Assembly: GCF_000257905.1 (NCBI RefSeq)
Contig: NZ_AJJL01000058.1
Location: 1-53,566, forward strand
Direction of reading: 5' to 3'
From: Streptococcus mitis SK579
GTDB taxonomy: Bacteria; Bacillota; Bacilli; Lactobacillales; Streptococcaceae
Length of the DNA stretch: 53,566 nucleotides
Below the pieces are notes generated by a model. It was not told the DNA's origin. It saw only the letters and a program-made list of their open reading frames with translations, and did no database searches. Made by a program: the position numbers and the translations under genes. How positions within the stretch are numbered: the stretch's first letter is position 1; each line of letters begins with the position of its first letter. Shown here one piece after another: positions 20,430 through 26,704 of the stretch.

Positions 20430-20890
20430 TCACTTGATTAGAGATTTTTTCTTTGGATGACGGTCGATAATGTCCTGGTATTGTTCCAGTATCCGCTCTC
20501 CTTTTGGAGTCAATTTGTAGCCACGAATCGAAAAGAAACTAGCTAATTCCTCTTCTAAAAAATGGTCATGAAAGGCTTGGTTCAAATGTAGCCTTCATCT
20601 TAGATAGTTCTGTAATTCCCTTGCTTTTCAGAATATTCTTTTCATGGTAGCATTGAGATGGTCAAGTGAATCAAAAGTAGTTTCGACAGAGAATAATCTT
20701 TTTCTACCAGAGTTTTTAGATGTTATGTAGCATCAATACAATAAGTGTATTCGAAGTAACTTGGAAAACAGGTCTTAAGAAGGCTCTTAAAGCATCACAA
20801 TTAGTAAACGTTAATTCGAAAGAATTACTATATTTTAAAAGAGCACATTTCAAAGGATTTTTTCTTTTGGCTTCAATTCCTAACTAATCA
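20430..20890 (-). pseudogene. decayed coding fragments between slrA and the HTH gene
   Basis: No intact gene fits here. On the minus strand, 20430-20700 reads as one frame broken by two stops: SVETTFDSLDHLNATMKRIF, stop, KARELQNYLR, stop, then LHLNQAFHDHFLEEELASFF running on through YKLTPKGERILEQYQ to a stop at 20430. Upstream, in another frame, about 50 open codons (EAKRKNPLKCALLKYSNSFE onward, ending at about 20731) precede a stop. They may be parts of one or two lost genes, perhaps a transposase or a winged-helix regulator. I cannot name the family with confidence. Confidence 0.4.
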
Positions 20891-20919
20891 ATGAACTTAA
20901 TACTAGGTCTCGAAAAGAA

Positions 20920-21144
20920 TTATGCTTCCTCTTTTTGTCTGAGTTCAAAGAGGTCTTCTACTTTCAGATTAAAAACTTGAGCAATTTTAAGAGCCATTTC
21001 CAGCGAAGGGTTGTAACGGTTATTTTCCAAGTGCAGAATTGTCTCGCGTCGCATGCCGATGAGGTCGGCTAACTCCTGCTGGGTCATGCCTGTCGACTCA
21101 CGAACAGATTTGAGATTAGTAATAATCTTGCTTTCTTTGGCCAT
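20920..21144 (-). CDS. XRE-family HTH transcriptional regulator
   Basis: 74-residue Cro/CI-type regulator consisting of little more than a helix-turn-helix (residues about 8-62: LKSVRESTGMTQQELADLIG then RRETILHLENNRYNPS). It follows the membrane-protein gene by 2 bp on the same strand. Such pairs of a small HTH protein and a multi-pass membrane protein are common in Firmicutes, and the regulator usually represses the pair. A repeated palindrome in front of the operon (21760-21808) is the obvious operator candidate. Target and signal are unknown. Confidence 0.88.
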   Translation of the reverse strand: MAKESKIITNLKSVRESTGMTQQELADLIGMRRETILHLENNRYNPSLEMALKIAQVFNLKVEDLFELRQKEEA

Positions 21145-21146
21145 GC

Positions 21147-21743
21147 TTATCCTCTCCGTTCCAAGATAAAGTAGACAATCGCAAAGATGAAAATCAAGGC
21201 AGCTATGCTAATAAAGACTTGACCCATGTAAAGAGTGAGAGACCCCATATACCCAATGATAACTATTAGGATCATCAGTGCGCCTAATGTAAAAACTAAC
21301 ATCAAGCTAGCTGCCTTTGCTAAATTGGCATAAAAGCGTTCGTCCGGAGTTTCCTTGACATTTTTCAAAGAGAAAAAACCAAATACAATCACTTCAATAA
21401 CGAGGCCAATCCCCAAAATCCATTCTCTAATACCAGAACTTTCGCTTGGGGTCGCAACCCAAATCCCTACTGTATAAAAAATGCTTGCTGCCAACACAAG
21501 TATCGTGTAAAGCTTAGCAGACAAGTCAAAAATAGTCTTTCCCTTATCTTTCTGAATCTTATGAGGCCGTGGTTTCGTATGTAGCCAGCTCCAAATAGCT
21601 ACAATCTGACCTGACACTGAAATACCAGTAATAACTAACTTGGGTCCCCAACTAAGATTAGAACCAAATAAAACAATAAAATCAATAAAGAGAGCTACGG
21701 CAATCATTGCAATGAGGCCACGCATTTTTTGACTTTTTTTCAT
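21147..21743 (-). CDS. six-helix integral membrane protein paired with HTH regulator
   Basis: 198 residues from ATG 21743, chosen because AAAAAAGGAG lies 6 bp upstream; an in-frame upstream ATG at 21779 falls inside the operator palindrome. Six hydrophobic segments are visible (about residues 10-28, 36-52, 72-96, 105-124, 138-160, 170-192). The last ends in the charged tail LERRG. I do not recognise a catalytic motif. It resembles the small membrane partners of XRE regulators (DUF-type). Function unknown. Confidence 0.75.
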   Translation of the reverse strand: MKKSQKMRGLIAMIAVALFIDFIVLFGSNLSWGPKLVITGISVSGQIVAIWSWLHTKPRPHKIQKDKGKTIFDLSAKLYTILVLAASIFYTVGIWVATPSESSGIREWILGIGLVIEVIVFGFFSLKNVKETPDERFYANLAKAASLMLVFTLGALMILIVIIGYMGSLTLYMGQVFISIAALIFIFAIVYFILERRG

Positions 21744-21759
21744 GATAGACTCCTTTTTT

Positions 21760-21808
21760 GTGTTATAAATATATAACACTTAAATTTTATGTTATAAATA
21801 TATCACAT
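21760..21808 (-). promoter_or_regulatory. tandem palindromic operator upstream of the membrane/HTH operon
   Basis: Two copies of one imperfect palindrome. The first, GTGTTATAAATATATAACAC (21760-21779), has perfect 8-bp arms GTGTTATA / TATAACAC. The second (21789-21808) differs at three positions. Their centres are 29 bp apart, close to three helical turns. They sit directly before the ribosome site of the membrane-protein gene. A binding site for the encoded XRE protein is the simplest reading (inference). Confidence 0.6.
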
Positions 21809-21893
21809 TTAAATTTGGAAAGCAAGAATTTATGTGCCAAGGTGGCAATTATTTGAAAAAATTTTTTAATAAAAGCCCTCGCTAGTCAAACAA

Positions 21894-22085
21894 CTAAAGA
21901 ATTCTTTGAAGCAATGCATCGGATTTGGTTTGGATAGTTTCGTTAATAATATTTGATGATAAGGAATTTTTGGAAAATCTAGATACTGTATGAATCTCTA
22001 CTTTTTTTCTTAGACTGTTATAAAGTCTGTCAGAATAAGCTTTGTAGGTATAGAAGTTAATTTTTACAGAGGTTAAGTAAGGATT
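21894..22085 (-). pseudogene. 63-codon gene fragment without a start
   Basis: An open minus-strand frame bounded by a stop upstream and lacking an ATG. It includes TSVKINFYTYKAYSDRLYNS, SLRKKVEIHTVSRFSKNS and TIQTKSDALLQRIL before a stop at 21894. Its composition looks protein-like, but it has no ribosome site. Probably the 3' remnant of a lost accessory gene. Family unknown. Confidence 0.3.
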
Positions 22086-22118
22086 TCAGTACACGTCAAT
22101 AGATGTCAAAATACTGAT

Positions 22119-22155
22119 TTTAAGCGATTTTTGATTTTTGGAAACTCATTATATC
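22119..22155 (+). promoter_or_regulatory. candidate CiaR-type promoter
   Basis: TTTAAG (22119-22124), five bases, then TTTGAT (22130-22135). This resembles the CiaR direct repeat TTTAAG-N5-TTTAAG with two mismatches in the second half. A -10-like TATATC lies at 22150-22155. The spacing from the repeat to the -10 is a little longer than I would expect. Confidence 0.4.
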
Positions 22156-22161
22156 GCACTA

Positions 22162-22264
22162 CAAATCAATAAAAACTCTACCTTTTACTCAACCCTTTTT
22201 AGATAAATATATCATCTGGATATTGAAGTTAAGCCCTGCTGTCATTTCGATGGCAGGGCTTTTT
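22162..22264 (+). ncRNA. candidate csRNA-type small RNA
   Basis: About 100 nt with no ORF. It has a pyrimidine-rich unpaired middle (CTCTACCTTTTACTCAACCC), able to pair with AAGGT-type ribosome sites, a small stem (AGAT / ATCT) and a strong terminator AGCCCTGC / GCAGGGCT (22232-22260) plus TTTT. Cia-dependent small RNAs of Mitis streptococci have this size, a CTCTACCTTTTACTCAACC-like middle and a 3' terminator. The identification rests on recall of that family and on the CiaR-like repeat upstream. The middle also carries one copy of a 13-bp repeat that may be an attachment site. Confidence 0.5.
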
Positions 22265-22311
22265 AATATTTGGTACACTAACTTCTTATCTATATTTTGG
22301 TGGATTTTAAG

Positions 22312-22362
22312 TTGACATCTACAAAGTTTAATGTTAGAATACATTCAAAAATATATTTGAAT
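22312..22362 (+). promoter_or_regulatory. cadD promoter with ArsR-type operator
   Basis: Near-consensus promoter: TTGACA (22312-22317), 17-bp spacer, TAGAAT (22335-22340) preceded by TGT. Directly downstream lies ATTCAAAAATATATTTGAAT (22343-22362) with perfect arms ATTCAAA / TTTGAAT. This is the typical core of CadC/SmtB-ArsR operators. Repression by CadX from this site, relieved by metal, is expected. Confidence 0.75.
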
Positions 22363-22372
22363 GAGGTGTTTT

Positions 22373-22987
22373 ATGATTCAAAATGTTGTTACTTCAATAA
22401 TCCTGTATTCTGGGACAGCCGTAGACTTACTTATTATCCTAATGTTATTTTTTGCCAAAAGAAAAAGCAGAAAAGACATCATTAACATCTATTTAGGACA
22501 ATTTCTAGGCTCTGTTAGTCTAATATTGCTAAGTTTGCTTTTTGCATTTGTCTTAAATTATATTCCTAGTAAAGAGATTTTAGGTTTACTCGGTTTGATT
22601 CCAATTTTCCTAGGCCTCAAAGTTTTGCTTTTAGGAGATTCTGATGGAGAAGCTATTGCAAAAGATGGTTTGCGAAAAGACAATAAAAACCTGATTTTTC
22701 TAGTCGCTATGATTACTTTTGCAAGTTGTGGCGCTGACAATATTGGTGTCTTTGTCCCATATTTTATTACCTTAAATTTAGCGAATTTGATAGTGACTTT
22801 ACTTACTTTTCTAGTCATGATTTATCTCTTGGTTTTTTCTGCCCAAAAATTAGCACAAGTCCCTTCTGTTGGAGAAATTTTGGAAAAATATAGCAGATGG
22901 TTTATTGCCGTTGTCTATTTAGGATTGGGGATATATATCCTGATTGAAAATAACAGTTTTGACATACTATGGACTATATTAGGCTAG
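22373..22987 (+). CDS. cadD: CadD-family cadmium resistance transporter
   Basis: Polytopic membrane protein of about 204 residues that exports or sequesters Cd2+ in Gram-positive bacteria. Family features are the N-terminal helix VVTSIILYSGTAVDLLIILM, the cytoplasmic motif RKDIINIYLGQFLGS and FASCGADNIGVFVPYF. Five hydrophobic segments are visible. Start ATG 22373 follows GAGGTG by 6 bp; an in-frame ATG at 22361 overlaps the operator. cadX follows after 11 bp. The pair is a common mobile cadmium-resistance cassette, and the flanking repeats and integrase remnant fit acquisition by transfer. Confidence 0.9.
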   Translation: MIQNVVTSIILYSGTAVDLLIILMLFFAKRKSRKDIINIYLGQFLGSVSLILLSLLFAFVLNYIPSKEILGLLGLIPIFLGLKVLLLGDSDGEAIAKDGLRKDNKNLIFLVAMITFASCGADNIGVFVPYFITLNLANLIVTLLTFLVMIYLLVFSAQKLAQVPSVGEILEKYSRWFIAVVYLGLGIYILIENNSFDILWTILG

Positions 22988-22998
22988 GAGAAAATATT

Positions 22999-23337
22999 AT
23001 GAAAAAAGATAGTATCTGCCAAGTGAATGTTATAAATCAGCAAAACATTACAACCGCAACGAACTACCTTGAAAAGGAAAAAGTCCAAAAATCACTTCGC
23101 ATTTTAACAAAATTTACCGATAATAAGCAGATAAATATCATCTTCTATCTTCTTGCTGTTGAAGAACTCTGTGTCTGTGATATAGCCTGTTTACTAAATC
23201 TCAGTATGGCATCTGCCTCCCACCATCTTCGTAAACTAGCCAATCAAAACATCTTGGACACTAGAAGAGAGGGGAAAATTATATATTATTTTATAAAAGA
23301 TGAGGAAATCAGAGATTTTTTTAATCAACTAGGATAA
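22999..23337 (+). CDS. cadX: ArsR-family metal-sensing repressor
   Basis: 112-residue winged-helix repressor from ATG 22999 (AGGAG 9 bp upstream). It has an N-terminal Cys (Cys6) and the ELCVCDIACLL motif near residues 56-66, whose two cysteines with the N-terminal one form the alpha3N-type Cd2+/Pb2+/Zn2+ site of CadC/CadX. The recognition helix is SMASASHHLRKLANQNIL and the wing is REGKIIYYF. It should bind the palindrome at 22343-22362 and shut off cadDX in the absence of metal. Gene order cadD-cadX matches known cassettes. Confidence 0.9.
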   Translation: MKKDSICQVNVINQQNITTATNYLEKEKVQKSLRILTKFTDNKQINIIFYLLAVEELCVCDIACLLNLSMASASHHLRKLANQNILDTRREGKIIYYFIKDEEIRDFFNQLG

Positions 23338-23380
23338 CAACTATTTTTACTACTTTTCCATGATTCTAGGGAGCTACTCT

Positions 23381-23875
23381 ATGAAATTTTTTGATGAAAA
23401 TTACTCACAAGAAATACATACTCGTATCAAATCTTTAAGAGAAAAATATAATTTAAAGCAAAGCTACCTAGGTAATGCAGGTCAAGTTAGCCAAGTTGAA
23501 AAGAAAAAGCGACAAGTTACCGCTTCAATATTGCTTTATTTGAATACTCAAACCGACTTGGACTATAAAGAAATTATTTTTAGAGATATTGCCAAGTTTG
23601 TTGAAAATCTGTTTTACCACTGCTTCAGCTCTATTATATTTAGAGATTTAGAAACTGTAAATAAAAGAATGAATTCTTTGTCGGATGATGACTTAATTTC
23701 TATACAATCTAGCTGTCTTAGACTTTCCAAGACATTCGCAAATTTCAATATTCAAAGAAAAAAATTTTTGATTTCTGATGAAACTGAAAAAATTATCCAT
23801 AATGGCAAAAAGGTCATTAAAAAATCAAAAAATATAAATCAATTTCAACAACAATGGACACATACGCCGAGTTAG
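23381..23875 (+). CDS. HTH-like protein with a chimeric C terminus
   Basis: 164 residues from ATG 23381 (AGGGAG 7 bp upstream; an upstream in-frame start at 23360 lacks one). Residues about 10-50 (IHTRIKSLREKYNLKQSYLG, SQVEKKKRQVT) look like a divergent XRE-type helix-turn-helix; the rest is helical and of unknown family. The last dozen residues (NQFQQQWTHTPS) come from integrase DNA read in the wrong frame. The gene has therefore been truncated or fused at about 23833 by a deletion. It may be a regulator of the former mobile element. Functional status uncertain. Confidence 0.55.
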   Translation: MKFFDENYSQEIHTRIKSLREKYNLKQSYLGNAGQVSQVEKKKRQVTASILLYLNTQTDLDYKEIIFRDIAKFVENLFYHCFSSIIFRDLETVNKRMNSLSDDDLISIQSSCLRLSKTFANFNIQRKKFLISDETEKIIHNGKKVIKKSKNINQFQQQWTHTPS

Positions 23876-23940
23876 CACCGCAAAGAAAGTTAGAATCTGT
23901 TAATCTTTATATCGATAAGATTGCTGAACTAACGCAATAA
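23833..23940 (+). pseudogene. C-terminal remnant of a tyrosine integrase
   Basis: In the frame different from the overlapping HTH-like gene, this stretch encodes YKSISTTMDTYAELAPQRKL and 15 further residues, ending at TAA 23940. The pattern SISTTMDTYAEL is the block around the catalytic tyrosine of phage/ICE tyrosine recombinases. Everything upstream of the last 35 codons is gone. The junction with the HTH-like gene lies near 23833. Confidence 0.7.
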
Positions 23941-24095
23941 CTACTCTACCATTCACTCTACCTTTTATTATGTAGCATTCTAAAAACATTGATGTACCAA
24001 CGTTTCTAACAGCTAAAATAGAAATTATTTAATCTTTTACAGACCTAAACTATTCCCCTATTTAGAATCTAATTAATTCATATTTTCTAAATTAA

Positions 24096-24239
24096 TTAGT
24101 AGATATCTTTCTTAAAATCCTTGATATTTCTCTTGGGAACAGGCTTAGGATTTAGGAGCCAAGTATCCAAATCACGTTCAGGCGATATGAAGGGTTTGAG
24201 TTGATGGTCTTTATAAAATGTTTCTATAATAGTATTCAT
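24096..24239 (-). CDS. 47-residue hypothetical protein
   Basis: Short minus-strand ORF beginning MNTIIETFYKDHQLKPFISP and ending NIKDFKKDIY. A modest ribosome site (AAAGAGAA) lies 5 bp before the ATG. It has Pro-rich, charged composition with no membrane segment. It is oriented away from rpsP. I do not recognise it; it may be an orphan small gene or the intact-looking start of a lost gene. Confidence 0.4.
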   Translation of the reverse strand: MNTIIETFYKDHQLKPFISPERDLDTWLLNPKPVPKRNIKDFKKDIY

Positions 24240-24322
24240 GACATTCTCTTTCTGTTGTTTCTTTAAAATTACAACAAATTTCTAAATGGTTTAAAAATTT
24301 AATAGTCTGTCAAGTTTTTTTC

Positions 24323-24379
24323 TTGACACCTGTCAGAAATCTGATATAATAGAACATGTGCTAAATAGCTCAGCTATTT
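24323..24379 (+). promoter_or_regulatory. rpsP promoter and leader hairpin
   Basis: TTGACA (24323-24328), 16-bp spacer, TATAAT (24345-24350) with upstream TGA makes a strong promoter. The leader begins with a small hairpin AAATAG-CTCAG-CTATTT (24363-24379), whose role is unknown. Confidence 0.8.
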
Positions 24380-24414
24380 CACCGAAATAAAAAATAAGAA
24401 AAGAGACTTTAAAA

Positions 24415-24687
24415 ATGGCAGTTAAAATCCGTTTGACTCGTATGGGTTCTAAGAAAAAACCTTTCTACCGTATCAACGTAGCAGATTCACGTTCACCACG
24501 TGACGGACGTTTCATCGAAACAGTTGGAACTTACAACCCACTTGTTGCTGAAAACCAAGTAACTTTGAAAGAAGACCGCGTTCTTGCATGGTTGGCTGAT
24601 GGAGCTCAACCTTCAGATACAGTACGTAACATCCTTTCAAAAGAAGGCGTATTGAAAAAATTCCACGATTCTAAATTCTCAAAATAA
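24415..24687 (+). CDS. rpsP: 30S ribosomal protein S16
   Basis: Small-subunit protein that helps fold 16S rRNA. It has 90 residues. The N terminus [24 protein letters not shown] is diagnostic. AAAGAG precedes ATG 24415. It is followed after 19 bp by khpA, the usual order in streptococci, where rpsP-khpA precede rimM-trmD. Here several accessory genes separate the two pairs. Confidence 0.97.
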   Translation: MAVKIRLTRMGSKKKPFYRINVADSRSPRDGRFIETVGTYNPLVAENQVTLKEDRVLAWLADGAQPSDTVRNILSKEGVLKKFHDSKFSK

Positions 24688-24706
24688 GTTTAAAGTAGGT
24701 TGACAG

Positions 24707-24946
24707 ATGGATACGATTGAAAATCTCATTATTGCGATTGTGAAACCCTTGATTTCACAACCAGATGCCTTAACTATCAAGATTGAAGATACACCAGAGT
24801 TTTTGGAATATCATTTAGATCTTGATCAAAGTGATGTGGGTCGTGTAATCGGTCGTAAGGGTCGCACTATTTCTGCGATAAGAACGATTGTCTACTCTGT
24901 CCCAACTGAAGACAAAAAAGTAAGAATCGTTATTGACGAAAAATAA
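24707..24946 (+). CDS. khpA: KH-domain RNA-binding protein KhpA
   Basis: 79-residue protein made of one KH domain, with the GxxG loop in [18 protein letters not shown]. In pneumococcus KhpA forms a complex with KhpB and controls cell elongation and division by acting on mRNA. It is co-transcribed with rpsP. A terminator follows directly at 24952-24976. Confidence 0.93.
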   Translation: MDTIENLIIAIVKPLISQPDALTIKIEDTPEFLEYHLDLDQSDVGRVIGRKGRTISAIRTIVYSVPTEDKKVRIVIDEK

Positions 24947-24951
24947 GAAGG

Positions 24952-24976
24952 GCGGGACGAATGTCTCGCTTTTTTT
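24952..24976 (+). terminator. terminator of rpsP-khpA
   Basis: GCGGGAC-GAAT-GTCTCGC hairpin (one G:U pair) with seven T residues. Confidence 0.85.
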
Positions 24977-24990
24977 GCAAGGAGCAGGAT

Positions 24991-25317
24991 ATGAAGGATT
25001 TAACGTTTAGACAATTACAAGACTACTTACTGGAACATTACTAGCAGTCTCGGACTGAGGAAGGTCTCTTTATGAAGTTAGTGGAGGAAGTCGGAGAAGT
25101 AGCTGAGGTTTTTAATGGTCGTTCTGGTCGAAAAGAGGGCGTTCAGGATTCTAACGAGGAACTAGCAAAAGAACTGGCTGATGTCATTCACTACACCGTC
25201 GCAAGCGCGGCTATCAACCGTATTAATCTTACCAAGACTATCTTTGAGAAAGATAAAACAGCAGCCATTAAGTACCAATATGAACGAGATTTGGAAGGTT
25301 TTTTAGAGAATTTCTAA
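24991..25317 (+). pseudogene. MazG-like nucleotide pyrophosphohydrolase with an in-frame stop
   Basis: The frame starts at ATG 24991 (AAGGAG upstream) with MKDLTFRQLQDYLLEHY, then hits TAG at codon 18 (25042-25044) and continues open to codon 108. The downstream part holds the whole catalytic pattern: EEVGEVAE, then EELAKELADVIHYT. ATG 25072 has AGGAAGG about 8 bp upstream and could give an 81-residue product. It may therefore be a broken gene, a gene translated by re-initiation, or a sequencing error. MazG-type enzymes hydrolyse non-canonical or stress-related nucleoside triphosphates. Confidence 0.75.
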
Positions 25318-25389
25318 GAGAATAAGAAATAATTTTTTTCTTATAAAGAAGATTTCACCTATATTGGTCTAGCTAGTAAATAGAAAACA

Positions 25390-25530
25390 ATGAAACTGGC
25401 AGTTTATATTATCAAAGTAAGGAATTTCCAAGAGGTAGACAAGCTAGAACTTGTGAGATAAGAACGAGAAAAGCAGATCAGACTTGCCGAATCCTTTTTA
25501 GGCAATGAAAAAGATAAACGGTGAAAGAAG
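25390..25530 (+). pseudogene. decayed gene start, possibly phosphopantetheinyl transferase-like
   Basis: ATG 25390 reads KLAVYIIKVRNFQEVDKLEL, then a stop, then EREKQIRLAESFLGNEKDKR, then a second stop, all in one frame. The N-terminal pattern vaguely resembles Sfp-type 4'-phosphopantetheinyl transferases, but the similarity is judged by eye. The rest of the gap 25318-25652 holds only a terminator-like hairpin and the promoter of the next gene. Confidence 0.3.
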
Positions 25531-25542
25531 GCATAAAATACT

Positions 25543-25569
25543 AATCCTAGAAATAGCATCTAGGATTTT
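25543..25569 (+). terminator. terminator-like hairpin
   Basis: Perfect 9-bp stem AATCCTAGA / TCTAGGATT with a 7-nt loop, followed by TTTT overlap. It separates the decayed region from the DMT transporter gene. Confidence 0.65.
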
Positions 25570-25652
25570 ACTATGGTAAAATGGAAAGACAGTCTCAAAA
25601 ATTCTAGTCAATCAATCTTGAGAATAGCTATTTTTAAAAGGAGTAACAGTCT

Positions 25653-26555
25653 ATGAACGAGAAAACAAAAGCATACCTAGCTGCCTTATCCTTTTCAGCC
25701 ATCATTGGTTTTTCTTTTTTATTTACTAAGATTGCTTTAGGCTATGCCAGTCCTCTCACAAACTTAGCGCATCGCTATACAATCGCAGCTTTAGTAATGG
25801 TCGTTCTTCATCAAACCAAACTTATTAAAGTGAGTTTAAGTAGAAAAGATATTCTTTCTATTCTTCCTATGAGTCTTTTCTATCCTCTTCTCTTTTTTAT
25901 TTTTCAATCCTTTGCTTTACAGTATATATCGTCTTCTGAAGCTGGAATTTTACAGGCTCTTGTACCGATTTTTACGCTCCTTTTAGCATCGGCCTTTCTC
26001 AAGGAAAAGACAAGCTTGCTTCAAAAGTTCTTTTTATTTTTATCCGTAGCAGGAGTAGTTTTCATCTTCCTTAGTAAAGGAGCTAACTTTGGTACTGAGA
26101 CTGCTAGCTTTGGCTTTCTCTTGATGTTGGGATCTGTTCTCTCCAATGCAATAAACAATATCCTCAGCAAGGCTAAAGGAGGTCGCTATCGGGCCATGGA
26201 TATGACAGCTGTTGTGATATTTGTTGGCTTCGTCACCTTTAATACGCTGAGTCTGACCTCGCACTATCTAGAGGGGAACATATTAGCCTACTTTGCGCCG
26301 TTTGGACAGCTGCCCTATCTGCTTTCCATTCTCTATTTGGGAATTTTAGCCTCTATCGTTACTGGTAGTCTCACTATCTATGCTATTGTTCGACTTGGAG
26401 CATCAACCGTCAGTGTCTTTGGTAATCTTGGAACAGTTTTAACCATTCTAGCCGGAGCCCTTATCCTCCATGAACCAATTTATAGTTACCATGTGATCGG
26501 AGCCACTATGATTATTGCTGGAATTTTAGGCATGAATCTGATGAGAAAAAAGTAA
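25653..26555 (+). CDS. EamA/DMT-superfamily transporter
   Basis: 300 residues with ten predicted transmembrane helices in two EamA repeats (about residues 5-135 and 150-298). The first repeat has HRYTIAALVMVV and the second RLGASTVSVFGNLGTVLTIL with ALILHEPI, all typical. Members export or import amino acids, metabolites or drugs; the substrate cannot be read from sequence. AAAGGAG precedes ATG 25653. A possible extended -10 TGGTAAAAT lies about 80 bp upstream. A terminator follows immediately. Confidence 0.88.
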   Translation: MNEKTKAYLAALSFSAIIGFSFLFTKIALGYASPLTNLAHRYTIAALVMVVLHQTKLIKVSLSRKDILSILPMSLFYPLLFFIFQSFALQYISSSEAGILQALVPIFTLLLASAFLKEKTSLLQKFFLFLSVAGVVFIFLSKGANFGTETASFGFLLMLGSVLSNAINNILSKAKGGRYRAMDMTAVVIFVGFVTFNTLSLTSHYLEGNILAYFAPFGQLPYLLSILYLGILASIVTGSLTIYAIVRLGASTVSVFGNLGTVLTILAGALILHEPIYSYHVIGATMIIAGILGMNLMRKK

Positions 26556-26576
26556 AGATTGCTTAGCAGTCTTTTT
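26555..26576 (+). terminator. terminator of the DMT gene
   Basis: AAGATTGC-TTA-GCAGTCTT stem (one G:U) followed by T residues; it begins at the last base of the stop codon. Confidence 0.75.
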
Positions 26577-26704
26577 CTTAATCTAAATGATACAGAAAAT
26601 TCAAAATTTTTAATGTAATCAAGTTTAGAAAATGATGATTTTAATATAGCATGATAAAATAGATAAAAAGAATGATACTAGGATAGAGAGGAGAGAGTGT
26701 AGAA

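Larger units (their letters stand above)
22175..23967 (+). mobile_element. candidate decayed integrative islet carrying cadDX
   Basis: The 13-bp sequence ACTCTACCTTTTA occurs at 22175-22187 and again at 23955-23967. The right copy lies 14 bp after the stop of a tyrosine-integrase C-terminal remnant, which is where attachment sites of such elements normally lie. The right end also has a second ACTCTACC at 23943-23950, 12 bp before the core copy. Between the repeats are cadD, cadX, an HTH-like gene and the integrase tail, all AT-rich. The element must have lost most of its length, including most of the integrase. Chance repetition is not excluded. Confidence 0.4.

Noticed and set aside
20430..20890. 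Calling this region a specific transposase remnant
   Set aside because: The stretch SVETTFDSLDHLNATMKRIF recalls DDE transposase tails, but no diagnostic motif is present, so the family is left open.
22297..22485. 62-codon frame starting before cadD
   Set aside because: Its start lies upstream of the cadD -35 and it overlaps cadD in another frame with no ribosome site; a shadow.
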